From contig CM038047.1 of the NCBI GenBank assembly GCA_021397845.1, forward strand, positions 131,236,112 to 131,300,111: a stretch of DNA of 64,000 nt, read 5' to 3'. Position numbers and translations under genes: made by a program. Positions 32,519-43,310 of the stretch are shown here, one piece after another (within the stretch, counting starts at the first letter, position 1; the number at the start of each line of letters is the position of its first letter). The notes beneath the pieces are model-generated. The model saw only the letters and a program-made list of their open reading frames with translations. It did no database searches and was not told where the DNA came from. The DNA is from Areca catechu (taxonomy: Eukaryota; Streptophyta; Magnoliopsida; Arecales; Arecaceae).

Positions 32519-33340
32519 TGTTGGCGTGGAGTCCCTGTTCTGGCCGGTCGGAGCTGCTGCACCACAGGATCGCTTCCTGGTTCACCTACAAAATAGGTCC
32601 CTTGCCGGAGTTGTTTCAGCAGGGGACACTTCGATGCCTAAGTCAGAGGCGAGCCCCAGCCACAGATTAGGGAAGATTCTCGAGAAGCAAAGGGAAAGGC
32701 TCTGTGAATTTAGAGTGTGTATGTGTGTGTCTCTCTCGAGCATTTCTTCTTACCGCTATTTATAAGGGGGTGCCCAGCCTGCGGATCCGTTCTTCTCCCA
32801 GTGATTATGGGGAGTTAATTTCTCCCCATGATTGGCAATCATGGGTTGTCATTGAGCGGTTCCGGCCATACCGGAGGTGTGGCAGCTGGAGTTTCATGCC
32901 ATGATCATGGCATGGAGATAGTCGATAGTAACCATTGGTTACTGTTGCCTATCCGGGACAAATCGTGGACCCATCTTCAGATTTCCCCTATTTAGGGTGA
33001 TTCTCATAATTGAACCGGGGATCTCCCCATCTTCGGATCTTCTCGGTCGGAGATCCTGTCTCCTGCATAAGTCGAGGACTTGGTGTTTACCAAGGGTCGG
33101 AGATCGTGTCTTCGGTAGGAAATGAAGAGTATGTTTTCGAAAGTCAGCTTGGAGCCTGGTCTTCGATTAGGGTCAAAGACATAATCTGAAGGTCTTGCCT
33201 TCGGATGTCATAGGCCAGCAGGGAGCCTTGGGTTGCCCATGGTTGGCCCGATCTTTCTAGGTTCGAAGTCGTTGGTTCGAAGGAAAGGTCTTTGGTCAGT
33301 CGAACTGGTGTTCGGTTCGTACTTAGACCGAGATTCCCTA
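32519..33340 (-). repeat. Element D 3' LTR
   Basis: On the + strand it starts TGTTGGCGTGGAGTCC and matches 41775-42600 up to GATTCC (33332-33337). The last bases (ACAACA in the partner) are replaced, so the inner end is uncertain by some ten bases. The minus-strand TATA is in CTTATAAATAGC (about 32755-32766). Confidence 0.85.
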
Positions 33341-33393
33341 AGGTATAGGAGGCCTTCCCCCATCTTGATCTTTCCGGCATCCCTTTCTTTAAC

Positions 33394-33654
33394 ATAGCCG
33401 AAGAAGAAGAAGAGGAGGCGGAGGCCACGGAAGAGGCCGAAGAGGTGCCATGTCTGGGTGAGGAGGCCTCTGCCTCAGTCGAAGATCTGGGGGTGGCTCC
33501 AACTCTGATCCCGGTTCAGGAGGTGGTTCAGGCTGGGGGAGTCCAAGCTGAAGGTTCTCCGCTCCCAGCCCAAGTCGACGAGATCCTTCCTACGCAGGTT
33601 GACAAGTTGCTGCAATCCTGCGGTGTTGGGTCTCCTCCAATTGATGTTGAATAA
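33394..33654 (+). pseudogene. Acidic C-terminal remnant of a second accessory ORF copy (element D)
   Basis: The open frame begins with a run of Glu (IAEEEEEEAEATEEAEE) and ends with a TAA at 33652. It has no good start codon at its left end. Acidic Glu/Ala tails of this kind end the accessory ORF in element E. It may be a detached tail of a longer ancestral ORF whose other part is 34334-34801. No function can be given. Confidence 0.45.
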
Positions 33655-34208
33655 CCTAAGTAGCTTTAGGTTTGTTTTCTTCTTTGTACCGTCAATGGCT
33701 TTTGTATGGCAACTTCTCCGGATTCTGAAGTAGCTTTTTCTTCTCCTGCATATGCTATGTTGTGTTTATAGATGTAGCTTGAACAAAGTTTACTGTTCCT
33801 TCTTCTGCTTGGTCGAACGGCCGTGGCCGAAGGCCGTTTATTGGTAGTTGATGAAGATGAACTTCGGGATAAGTTAGAACTCCGTTGCCAAAGACCGTCT
33901 ACGGTCAATTAGGCTGGTGTCACCTTCCTCTCATAACTGAACCTATCCGTTGGGGTAGACAGGCATCAACTCCCCATTGATTGGTGATTAGGGAAGTTTG
34001 ATTACGATTCTCGTTGTCCACGCGGTGTATCGATATTAGTACAGTCATGTTTTCTTGCATCTTGTGTGCCGCCAGATCTCCTTTTTCTAAAAAGGAGCCA
34101 TTAATGTCACTGCCGCATGATGGGAATTCCTCCGGATTCGAAGTGCCGGTAGTTGTTGTCCCGGGAATGACCCTCGAGCAGTCTTCGATTCTCGAAGCAT
34201 CGCCTGGA
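33655..34208 (+). other. Element D spacer, no gene
   Basis: Region between the acidic tail and the accessory ORF promoter. Open frames on both strands are short and show no recognised motif. Confidence 0.5.
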
Positions 34209-34260
34209 CACGTGGCACTCTCTGATGTGGCTCCCTGTGGGTACAGGGTCTCTATAAATA
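34209..34260 (+). promoter_or_regulatory. Candidate promoter of the antisense accessory ORF: G-box plus TATA
   Basis: CACGTGGC (34209-34216, G-box/ABRE-type core) lies about 35 bp upstream of CTATAAATA (34252-34260). The ATG of the accessory ORF is at 34334, 74 bp after the TATA. The spacing fits a plant RNA polymerase II promoter reading opposite to gag-pol. Confidence 0.65.
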
Positions 34261-34333
34261 GGACCTTGTCCTCTGCTGCCAAAGGTCACCATCCTCTCAA
34301 ACTTCTTCTTCATTCCCAACGTTTCAGTCAAAA

Positions 34334-34801
34334 ATGAGGTTCAGCACCTTCGAGCTTCGACTGGCAGCAAAGAGGAAGGCCGTCGACCCCAAAAGGAAGA
34401 GGAGTCTGGAGTTCTTCAAACCGGGCGATGATGATGAGCCTCTCGTGGACCGTCTGGAGAAAAGTGTCCGCATGTTGGAGGCTCAACTGAGGGAGAACAG
34501 GGGCAAGGTCGCGACGGTAGTCACGGAGGCAGAGGAGGCCATGAAGGAGGCGGCGAACACCATTTCAGACTTCAAGGCATCCGCTGCCTTCAGGGAAGAG
34601 GTCATCAAAGCGGCTCTGGACTCCTACCATCTGGGGTTTCGGGAATGCAGGGGGAAGGCCTTCAAGTTCTATGACTTGAAGGGCCTGGACAACATCAAGC
34701 CCTCTATTCCCTTTCCTGGACACGAGTTTGATTCTGACTCCGATGAGAGATCGGATTCTAGTTCATATGGGAACCCGGGGGCCCCTTCATCATCCCTCTA
34801 G
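34334..34801 (+). CDS. Tat-type accessory ORF, 155 aa, antisense to gag-pol (element D)
   Basis: The uninterrupted frame starts with MRFSTFELRLAAKRKAV. A basic N-terminus (KRKAVDPKRKRS, possible nuclear signal) is followed by a charged heptad-rich segment (about residues 38-75), then ASAAFREEVIKAALDSYHLG, FRECRGKAFKF and LKGLDNIKPSIPFPG, and an acidic/Ser-rich tail. The F-x-x-C pattern followed by a short hydrophobic motif and acidic tail parallels the accessory ORF of E (FDDCKKMV...LDLSDIS) and what I recall of PF04195-like ORFs. The codon after the frame is TAG. Function is unknown. It may be complete or a shortened form of a longer ancestral protein. Confidence 0.7.
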   Translation: MRFSTFELRLAAKRKAVDPKRKRSLEFFKPGDDDEPLVDRLEKSVRMLEAQLRENRGKVATVVTEAEEAMKEAANTISDFKASAAFREEVIKAALDSYHLGFRECRGKAFKFYDLKGLDNIKPSIPFPGHEFDSDSDERSDSSSYGNPGAPSSSL

Positions 34802-35690
34802 AACTCCCCGAGTCAGTACGGGAAAAAGCCGGCGGGAGGTTATTGAAAATGTTTCCAGCAATCGTTCTACTTTTTTTTTTTTGTCCTCTCTTTGTAAGAG
34901 TTTTTCCCTTTCTTCTTTTTTTTTTTTTTTGTAAAAATCAAAAAGGAATGAAATATCTTAACTTTCCTTACCTCTTTCCATGTGTCTCTTGCGTTATGTT
35001 GCATTATGTCATGTCTGGAGCATAGATTCCTTGGGCCATTTGCAGTCTATAAGGAAGATGTGAGGTTGGTTGGATCGTTCTTGAGCTTTCCTTACCTCTT
35101 CCCATGTGTCTCTTGCATTATGTTGCATTATGTCATGTCTGGAGCATAGATTCCTCGAGCCATTTGCGGTCTATAGGGAAGATGTGAGGTCGGTTGGACC
35201 GTTCTTGAGATGTTTGTTGTCGACAGGAAGGACGACATTGGTCCTTCTAGGCATGTTTTTGGATTTACCAAAGGGTAGGGTGTTTACACCGTCCCTGTGC
35301 ACTTCTGTCGTGATCAAGGTAGGCTGTTCAGGCCCGTCCCGGTGCATCTTCGGATTTACCGTAGGGTAGGTTACGAAAACCATCCCTGCATCTTCTTTTT
35401 TTTTTTTTTATAATGTAAGGTAGGCTGATTAGGCCCACCCCGGCATGTCTTCAGGTTTCTCGTAGGGTAGGTTACCAGAACCATCCATGTGCCTTCGATC
35501 TTCTTGGTGGCCTGACTAGGCCATCCGTTGCCCTCTCGTGCATACCGATGAGTGGATCAGACTCTTCTTTGCACAGTTGATCGATTTCTCAGATCGGGCC
35601 ACTTAGGCTGTTGTCATTCAGTCGATGTAACAAGCTGTTATGAGTTGAGTAGGGATGAGCAGATTTGCACGAGAAATTTAGGAACCTATT
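34802..35690 (-). other. Spacer between accessory ORF and integrase end (element D)
   Basis: Non-coding. It contains poly-T tracts (34868-34882, 34915-34930 and 35398-35410), a 124-bp tandem duplication (34962-35209), and from 35210 to about 35530 degenerate repeats of GTAGGGTAGGTTAC / GTAGGCTG(T/A)T(C/T)AGGCCC blocks. Confidence 0.7.
34962..35209 (+). repeat. 124-bp tandem duplication
   Basis: Units 34962-35085 and 35086-35209 both start CTTTCCTTACCTCTT and end GTTCTTGAG, with few differences. Confidence 0.88.
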
Positions 35691-36955
35691 TATTGATAAT
35701 ATTTACGAAGGTTTTGTACATTCCATGGCCACGATAGGGGCTTCCCATCCAGGATCTTGAGTCGATATGCTCCTGGTCGAATGACTTCTTCGACTTGGTA
35801 TGGGCCTTCCTAGTTGGGGGAAAGTTTACCTTATTCTGTTGGCCTGGATACTTCTGCCCTTAGCAATACCATGTCCCCTGTGCGAAAAATCTGCTCCTTC
35901 ACTCTGGAGTTGTAGTATTTGGTGACCTTTTGTTGGTACGCCGCCATTCTTATTTAGGCCTGAAGTCTGGTGCTTGGTAGCAGATCCATGTCGATCCTTC
36001 TACGATCAGAGTTCCCAGGCTCTTCGTAGTTATCAATTCTCAGGGGCCGATGGGAGACTTCGATAGGTAGTATGGCTTTGGTACCATATGCTAGGTTGAA
36101 CGGAGATTCGCCGGTGGCTGTTCTTGGGGTAGTTCGGTATGCTCAAAGAACGGAGGTTAGCTCTTCGGTCCAAAGTCCTTTAGCGGTGTTCAACCTTGTC
36201 TTCAGACCATGGAGAATGGTCCGATTAGTTGCTTTAGCTTCTCCGTTGGACTGTGGGTGGGCAACGGAGGTCAGCCGATACTAAACATGATACCGAGCGC
36301 AGAAGTCCTTGAACTTCGGATTGTCGAACTGTCTTCCATTGTCCATGATTATGACATGTGGGATGCCGAACCAGAATATGATGAAATTTTTTATAAAATT
36401 CTCCACCTTGCCTTCTGTGATCTGGGCCAGTGGTTCAGCTTCTACCCACTTTATGAAGTAGTCGATGGCCACAAGGAGGAACTTTCTTTGTCCAGAAGCT
36501 GGTGGGAATGGGCCAAGAATATTCATTCCCCATTAAGCAAAAGGCCAAGGAGCTGTCAGTTGAGTCAAGTGACTTGTAGGTTGCCTCTGAACATTGGCAT
36601 TCCTTTGGCACTGGTTATACCTTCGCACAAAGTCAGCTGAGTCCTTCTGGATGGAGGGCCAATAATATCCCTGTCGAATGATCTTGTATGCCAAAGACCT
36701 ACCCCCCAAGTGATCACCGCATATGCCCTCGTGGACCTCTTTCAGGGCGTAATCCGCATCCGTCGGTCCCAAGCACTTTAGCAACTGTTGAGAAAATGAT
36801 CTCTTATAGAGGGTTCCGTCTAAGATGATATATTGGGATGCCATCCAGCATATCTTCCTTGCCTCTGCCTTGTCTTTTGGTAGCACACCCTCATTTAGGA
36901 ATTTGATGATGGGATCCATCCAGCTTGGCTCGGTGTCGATCTGGTACACCTCCAT
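35690..36955 (-). pseudogene. Element D integrase (broken)
   Basis: Read on the minus strand: linker with PSWMDPIIKFLNEG, zinc domain HEGICGDHLGGR...YNQCQRNAN (one Cys of HHCC is now Tyr), the core start MNILGPFPPASGQ where the first catalytic Asp of the MDILG-type motif is Asn, then IIMDNGRQFDN with the second Asp. The C-terminal part (35690-36280) includes AYGTKAILPIEV and [17 protein letters not shown]. Several stops occur (for example near 35816 and 35958). The enzyme would be inactive by the Asp-to-Asn change alone. Confidence 0.87.
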
Positions 36956-37033
36956 AGCCTCTTCGGCTATACTTGGAGTTTCAAGATGTTCAACAAAGGT
37001 GCGCCCGAGAGATTATGGTGTTGTAATAGCCAG

Positions 37034-37549
37034 TCAAGACAATGCATTCGCCCAGGAATTCTCTGATCGAGGGACATGGATAATCTCAAAATGCTCTAGT
37101 TGAGAGGATAAGGCCCGTACCTTCTTTAGGTACTGCATCATGGTTGGATCCCTGGCTTCATATTCTCCTTTAACCTGATTCATAACCAGTTGGGAGTCTG
37201 AGAAGGCCCGGAGTTGTTGAACTCCCAAACTTTTAGCGATCCGAAGTCCGGTGAGCAAGGCTTCGTATTCGGCTTGGTTGTTAGAAGCATGGAAGGAGAA
37301 CCGTAGTGCGTACTCTATGGTATGGCCATCAGGTTCGACTAGCATAAGGCCAGATCCACATCCAGTAGTATTGGAAGCTTCGTCCACATGGAGCACCCAA
37401 ACAAACTTCGTCTCCTTCGGGACTTCATCTTTTGTCGAAGGTGCTTCGTCTTCGGACCTCCAAGTTCATTCAGCCAAGAAATTAGAGAGCACCTAGGCCT
37501 TCATAATCGATCGGCGCTGAAAGCTGATGTCGAATTCACTCAACTTCAC
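37034..37549 (-). pseudogene. Element D RNase H (interrupted by a solo LTR)
   Basis: On the minus strand this follows the RT part, interrupted at 37550. It reads EFDISFQRRSIMKA, a stop, then LHVDEASNTTGCGSGLML, SNNQAEYEALLTGLRIAKSL and FSDSQLVMNQVKGEYEARDP. These are Tat-type RNase H motifs, with the catalytic Asp of the VDEAS position and the Glu of AEYEAL kept. Stops near 37495 and 37465 break the chain. Confidence 0.87.
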
Positions 37550-38168
37550 CGATGGGGACATCGGCCTGCACGAATCCCGGAGTAGAATGAATTCCAGAGC
37601 AGCAAATAAATTTAAATTTGAAGAATATTTATTTAGGATTTATCTTTTGTTTGAAATTTGAATTAGGATTTGGTTGGTTAGGATTGAGATATGGATAGGC
37701 TTATCTTATCCTATCTTGTATTTGAAATTAAGTCATCCCTATCTTTTTATCTTGTATTCAAATTCAAATGACGGTTGGAAATGTCTATAAATATCACCCT
37801 CAGTCCTTTGTAAAAAGAAAGTTTTTGGAGAAAAGAATTTGAGTTTTTTAGAAGAGTGATTCTTCTTGCCTTCGCCTTCGGGCATGGGCGTGATGCCCTA
37901 GTTATTCCCCTTCTCATTCCATCTTCTTTATCCCCTCGTGACCTTTGAGATCCATCCTAGTGCCTCCAAGTATCGAGGAGGGTGTAATGCTTTAGAGGTG
38001 AGAGGTCTCTTCGTTAGAGTGAGTCCCAAAGTCCATGAGATTCAAATCCTTGTCTTCCATCCCCACTATTCCTTCACCATCCCTAGAAAAAAAATACCAA
38101 AAAAAAATAATACCCTAATTTAGGTGACTTCTAGGCTCACCAACGATCCTATCCTTTATCCCCCATCA
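37550..38168 (+). repeat. Solo LTR of the TRIM family
   Basis: It starts CGATGGGGACATC (first base mutated from T), ends CCCCCATCA, is 619 bp long, and is flanked by TTCAC (37545-37549 and 38169-38173). The middle (about 37610-37800) matches the TRIM LTRs at 58732-59414 and 59823-60505, including a TATA box CTATAAATA near 37782. Unlike them it has only one copy of the 70-bp unit. Removing it rejoins the RNase H frame of D. Confidence 0.9.
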
Positions 38169-39634
38169 TTCACAGCCCACTTGGCTATCCTTCCTGAGGT
38201 GTCTGGAGACCGGAGAATGGCCTTGAGGGGCTGATCAGTCAGCACCATGATGGCATGGGCATGGAAGTACGGCCATAGTCGCTTTGCTGCAATTACCAGA
38301 GAGTAGATCAACTTCTGCATCCTCGCATATCATGTTTCAGCATCATGTAGAACTTTGTTGATGTAGTAGATCGGCTTGTGGGATCCGTCATCAACTCTCC
38401 AGACAAGGACCGAAGTAATTGCTTCATCTGAAGTAGAGAGGTATAGGTAAAGTACCTTGCCTTCTTGAGGTTTGGAGAGCAGGAGCGGAGTTTCTAGGTA
38501 CTTCTTTAGCTCTTCAAAGGTAATGCGATAGTCTTCGAACCATTCGAAGCCCTTTGATTGCCGAAGTACCTTGAAGAAAGGGAGACATTTCTCGACTGAA
38601 CGAGAAATGAACCTACTTAGGGAGGAAATTCTTCCTGTTAACTGCTTGACTTCTTTCTTACAGGAGGGATGTCTCATATCCTTTAGGGCTTGGATCTTCT
38701 CAGGATTTGCCTCAATCCCTCGCTTGGTGACAAGAAAGTCCAAGAACTTACCCGAAGTGACCCCGAAGGCGCACTTCGCTGGGTTTAGCTTCATGCGGTA
38801 GCATCGTAGAGCACTGAATAATTCTTCCAGGTCTTGGATATGATCTTTTTGGAGGAGGCTCTTGATGATCATGTCATCAATGTAGGCCTTCATTTTTCTT
38901 CCCAGTTGCTTCTCGAACACTTTGTTGATTAGCCTTTGAAATGTTGCCTCGATATTTTTGAGGCCGAATGACATCATCTTGTAGCAGTAGAAACCTTTGT
39001 CGGTGACAAAGGCCATCTTCTCCTCATCTTGGGGATCCATCCTGATCTGATTATAGTCAGAAAAAGCATCCATGAAGCTCAGTAGTCGGTGACCGGTAGT
39101 GGCATTGACCAGTTGATCAATCTTTGGGAGAGGGAAGCTATCTTTTGGGCAAGCCTTGTTGAGGTCTATGTAATCGTTGCAGATTCTCTACTTGCCATTA
39201 GCTTTTTTCACCATTACCACATTGGCTAACCATTCGGGGTAGTGGGCCTCCCGGATGAACCTTGCTTTAAGGAGTTTGCTTACTTCTTCGTCTACGGCTT
39301 TCTGTCTTTCAGGATCAAAGCTTCTTTTCTTCTGCCAAATTAGTTTATACCCGGGAGTAACTTCCAGCCGATGAGTGATTATTTTGGTAGGAATCCCTGG
39401 CATATCCGAAGCTGACCAGGTGAAGACATCAGCGTTGTCTCTTAGGAATCGGATAAGCTCCGTTCTGGTTTCCTCATCAAGCGTACTCCCGATCTGCACA
39501 ACTCTAGTGGGGTCTTCCTTTGTCAACGGTACCAGGACAGTACTTTCCATGGGTTCACCAGAGCCTGTAGTTGTATCCCTCGAATCCAACTGATCCAGAG
39601 TTGCAGAATCATTAAAGTGCTTGTCTTGGATCAT
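38169..39634 (-). pseudogene. Element D reverse transcriptase and RNase H start
   Basis: The RT spans 39634-38330 on the minus strand. It opens with VQIGSTLDEETRTELIRFLR and KKRSFDPERQKAVDEEV, has a TAG where KWRxCxDY is expected (about 39190), then MDAFSDYNQIRM, FGLKNIEATFQRL and the catalytic AYIDDMIIKS near 38870. It continues through KCAFGVTSGKFL and LTGRISSLSRFISRS into the RNase H start (STSDEAITSVLV, KPIYYINKVLHDAE) and ends GRIAKWAV at 38169 where the solo LTR sits. The YIDD box is intact and damage is limited to few stops. Confidence 0.9.
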
Positions 39635-39655
39635 CAGATACTGTCGTGCCGCTCT

Positions 39656-40069
39656 CTAATCTCCCCTAACTTCTCTGACACCATTCCTGGTGGGGAAGCG
39701 TACCAGGAGATAATGAGAGGAGATCACGGTTCGAAACTTGTTCAAGGCGGGCTGCCCTAGAATGATGTTGTAAGCCAAGGGGGTTTGGACTACCGTGAAG
39801 TTGATCGGTAGTGTTTTTTGTCGAGGTTCAGTGCCAAGGGTCACAGGCAACACTATTTCCCCCTGGGCATGAACTTGATTATCCCCGAAGCTAGTGAGCG
39901 GTATGGGGGATCTCCATAGTTGATGTCTAGGTAAACACATTTTAGAGAATGCATCGTAAATCAAGATATCATTCGAACTTCCATTATCAACAAGGATTCG
40001 TTGTACATCATAGTTTGACACAACAGCCGAGATTACAAGGGGATCATCATGCGGGAGCCAGACTCCCAC
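39656..40069 (-). pseudogene. Element D aspartic protease
   Basis: On the minus strand: VVSNYDVQRILVDNGSSNDI holds the Asp active-site motif (DNGSS, a variant common in Tat proteases), followed by GEIVLPVTLGTEPR, TFVV-like VVQTPLAYNIILGQPALN and a conserved end before RT. The open frame of 137 codons starts at an internal ATG and is flanked by a stop on the RT side, so it is a domain relic rather than a separate gene. Confidence 0.87.
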
Positions 40070-40111
40070 AAGGTCATCATCAGAGAAGAGAATAGCATTG
40101 TTGTCCTTGAG

Positions 40112-41694
40112 TCATTTTGGGACATCATCCTCGTCCCTCCTCCAGTCGATAAGCCGGTGTATCATCCCCACACCTCCATTGGTGGGCCTTTGATTTGGCA
40201 GTTCGGCCTCATCAGGAGGTGGCTGGGGGACAGTAGCTTTCGACCGAGGTCCTTGATGACCAATGTACCACCTGAAATATCCTTTTTTGATGAGATCCTC
40301 AATCACATCCTTCAGCTGGATGCATTCTTCAGTATTATGGTCATGGTCCTGGTGGAATCGGCAATATTTGTTCCTATTTCTCATGAAAGTGGAGGCCTTC
40401 ATGGGACGGGCCGTTGGAGATAACTCTCCTTCTCTATCTCCATGAGGATCTTTTCTCGAGGAAGGTTGAGGGGGGTGTAGGAGTCGAATCTTCCTCATGA
40501 TAATCTAGGCCTGGGAGGACTTCTTTGGTGGTCAGTATATTTGCTGTTATTATTATTGGAGATCGGGGGACCTTGTCCCTTGTTGTTCTTCTTTTTTGAA
40601 GGGGGCTTCCCTTCGATCAGTCGTCGGTTGGCCGCTTGCTCTTCAGTATCGATGTATTTCTGAGCCCTCGATAAGAGCTCAACATAGCTTTTGGGGAACT
40701 TCTTTTCCAAGGAAAAGGTGAGCCTAGATGTGCAAAGTCCCTTCTTTAGTTTAGACATGGCCACATGCTCGTTGAGATCGGGGATCTCAAGTGTGGCCGC
40801 ATTAAACCTAGAGATGTAGTCTCGCAGGCTTTCTCCTTCATTCTGGTGAAGGAGGAATAGTGTGTCCATATTTCGAGGGGTCTTGTGGGAGGTCCTAAAA
40901 TGCAAGACAAATAATTTTTCTAACTCGGAAAAAGAATCGATGGTACCTGGGCATAGGCTTGAGTACCACATCCGAGCGGCTTTCTTCAAGGTAACCGGGA
41001 ATGCGAGGCAATACATCGCGTCTGAAGCTCCTTGGATCGTCATATGGGCCCTGAAACTGTCCAAGTGGTCGAAGGGATCGGAGGTGCCGTCATAGGGTTC
41101 CATCTAGGGAACCCTGAAGTGCCGAGGAGTGACTTCGTCCATGATACGGTCGGTGTAAGGTGGGCGTAGATCACCCACTATCAAGTCATCGGGATCCTTT
41201 AGATCCAGCATTCTCTGCTCCCGCACCCTCGCCATTTTTGATTCAATGGCTCTAAATCTTTCATCGTAATTGAGAGTCTATTTTGGCTCCCTCTCTACGG
41301 GAGTAGAGTCTTCGGAGGAGGGTGAGGGAGTTTGCCTAGGCCTTTTCCCTTTCTGCGGGGAATCGACAGGCCTAGGCAGTCTCGAACTTCAGCCTCCAGG
41401 AGAGGGCTGAGAACGGGGGGAGAGATGTGTAGAACCCTCCCGAGGAGCTCTCATCCTTCGAGATCGAGAGCTATGTCTGGAGGCAGCCGGTAGATTTTCC
41501 ATCAGAAAAGCTCTGTTCTGAAAATCTTGAACCATGGTCATAAGGTTGGTGACCTGGTTCACAAAGGCTTCAAATTGCTGCAATCCCATGACAACTGTGG
41601 GGGGTGGGACGTCATTCTCTCCCGAGGGCGCACCCCCTTGGGATGCAACATGACTTCGACTTATGGATGCAATCTGAGTCTTTCCTCTCACCAT
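40112..41694 (-). pseudogene. Element D gag (broken)
   Basis: The first part (41694-41389) starts MVRGKTQIASISRSH. The Gag core (41103-40495) includes YDGTSDPFDHLDSFRAHMTI, AARMWYSSLCPGTIDSFSEL and ESLRDYISRFNAATLEI, matching the retrotransposon gag domain. A frameshift near 40497 leads to the nucleocapsid part (40498-40112) with the Tat-type zinc motif YCRFHQDHDHNTEECIQLKD. Stops separate the first two parts. The protein would coat element RNA in particles if intact. Confidence 0.88.
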
Positions 41695-41774
41695 CAGGAA
41701 CTTCTTACTTTTCCTTGTTTAGGAGGGAGCTAAAAGAGTGTTGTCTGTTGCCCCCCATTCCTGGGATGCCAATC
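41695..41774 (-). other. Element D leader start and probable primer-binding site
   Basis: On the minus strand the LTR is followed by GATTGGCATCCCAGGAATGG. Tat elements carry a TTGGCGCC-type site here. The matching tRNA could not be assigned. Confidence 0.4.
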
Positions 41775-42600
41775 TGTTGGCATGGAGTCCCTGTTCTGGC
41801 CAGTCGGAGCTGCTGCACCACAAGATCGCTCCCTGGTTCACCTGCAAAATAGGTCCGTTGCCGGAGTTATTCCAGCGGGGGACACTTCGATGCTAAGTCA
41901 GAGGCAGGCCCCAGCAACAGAATGGGAAAGATTCTTAAGAAGCAGAGGGAAAGGCTTTATGAATTTAGAGTGTGTATGTGTGTGTGTCTCTCTCGAGCAT
42001 TTCTTCTTACCGCTATTTATAAGGGGGCTCCTGGCCTACGGATCCGTTCTTCTCCTAGTGATTACGAGAAGTTAATTTCTCTCTATGATTGGTAATCGTG
42101 GGTTGTCATTGAGTGGTTCCGGCCAGATCGGAGGCATGGCAGCTGGAGTTTCATGCCATGATCATGGCATGGATATAGTCGATAGTAACCGTTGGTTACT
42201 GTTGCCTATTCGGGACAGATCGTGGACCCATCTTCAAATTTCTCCTATTTAAGGGGATTCTCATAATTGAACCGGGGATCTCCCCATCTTCGAATCTTCT
42301 TGGTCGGAGATCCTGTCTTCTGCATGAGTCGAGGACTAGGTGTTTACCAAGGGCCGGAGATTATGTCTTCGGCAGGAAACGAAGAGTATGTCTTCGAAAA
42401 TTGGCGTGGAGCCTGGTCTTCGGTTAGGGTCGAATACATAATCCGAAGGTCTTGCCTTCAGATGTTGTAGGCCAGTAGGGAGCCTTGGGTTGCCTGTGGT
42501 TGGCCCGATCTTTCTAGGTCCGAAGTCGTTGGTTTGGAGGAAAGGTCTTCGATCAGCCGAACCGGTGTTCGGTTCGTACTTAGATCGGGATTCCACAACA
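41775..42600 (-). repeat. Element D 5' LTR
   Basis: On the + strand: TGTTGGCATGG...TTCCACAACA, 826 bp, followed by TSD CCTTA. The minus-strand TATA is near 42012-42020. Confidence 0.93.
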
Positions 42601-42605
42601 CCTTA

Positions 42606-43296
42606 CTTGGGGGCCAAGTCTAAGAGTCTATTTAAGAGACTTTACTCTCTTGTATCAAGGCATCTTTTCATGAAATAATATTGAGTTCTTCCTATCGCTA
42701 TTTGCTACCTGCTATGTACTAAAAGGGATTCTGTGTGAGCCCTTCCTTCTTCCCGGTGTTCTGCGCCTAGCCTCTAGCCGCCATCCAGCTCTCTAAACCC
42801 TGGTCGCCAACTCCATATCTCATCTTCCCCTTCTGTTTTCCCTTTTCTTTTCATCCTTTCTTTGTTTTCTCACCCGTGAAAGGTTGTTTGCAGGTCCCTC
42901 GACTCCTACGAATCAACAACTCTAGCCGGGCACTAATCGGATCACTGAGTTGAAAACCAGGAATCCGCGGGTCTCAGGCTTGATTTTCCAGGCCACATCC
43001 GGGAGTGAGAGCGACCCTTTCACATACAATCTATACCAGGCTCATCAACCATTGTCAGGTACACCCCCTCTGCCTGCCAATCCCTTTATTGAAGATGAAC
43101 TAGCCTAACCGAGACTTCTTAACCTCGACGGTCCACTTTCTATTGCTTTTTAGGTCTTTTTATGCATGCTTTTTGCTTCTTAATTTCATATAGAAATTTC
43201 TACTTATTTTCTTGGTCTGATCTTTGGGATTCAATTATATAACTTAATATATAAAAATACAAAAATAATCTGCATGCATATATAGTTTCGCATCTT
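42606..43296 (+). repeat. Element B 5' LTR, right arm
   Basis: It resumes the LTR at ACTTGGGGGCC and ends TTTCGCATCT (CA decayed to CT). It matches 46890-47580. TATA-like GTCTATTTAAGAG is near 42627. Confidence 0.9.
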
Positions 43297-43298
43297 TT

Positions 43299-43310
43299 GG
43301 TATCAGAGCC
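43299..43310 (+). other. Primer-binding site, tRNA-iMet (element B)
   Basis: TGGTATCAGAGC, perfect, two bases after the LTR. Confidence 0.92.

Larger units (their letters stand above)
32519..42600 (-). mobile_element. Element D: Tat/Retand-type Gypsy element with antisense accessory ORF
   Basis: It spans 10,082 bp with TSD CCTTA on both sides (32514-32518 and 42601-42605), inside the 5' LTR of B. On the minus strand: 5' LTR (41775-42600), gag, protease, RT, RNase H, integrase, spacer, an accessory ORF on the opposite strand, and 3' LTR (32519 to about 33340). The pol order and the accessory ORF antisense to pol are typical of the Tat lineage. LTR divergence is about 9 percent by eye. RT keeps YIDD, but stops, a frameshift in gag and an altered integrase residue make it non-autonomous. 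Confidence 0.93.

Noticed and set aside
43299..43310. TGGTATCAGAGC and its relatives considered as tRNA gene ends.
   Set aside because: Each lies next to an LTR end and has no tRNA-like fold around it, so they are primer-binding sites.
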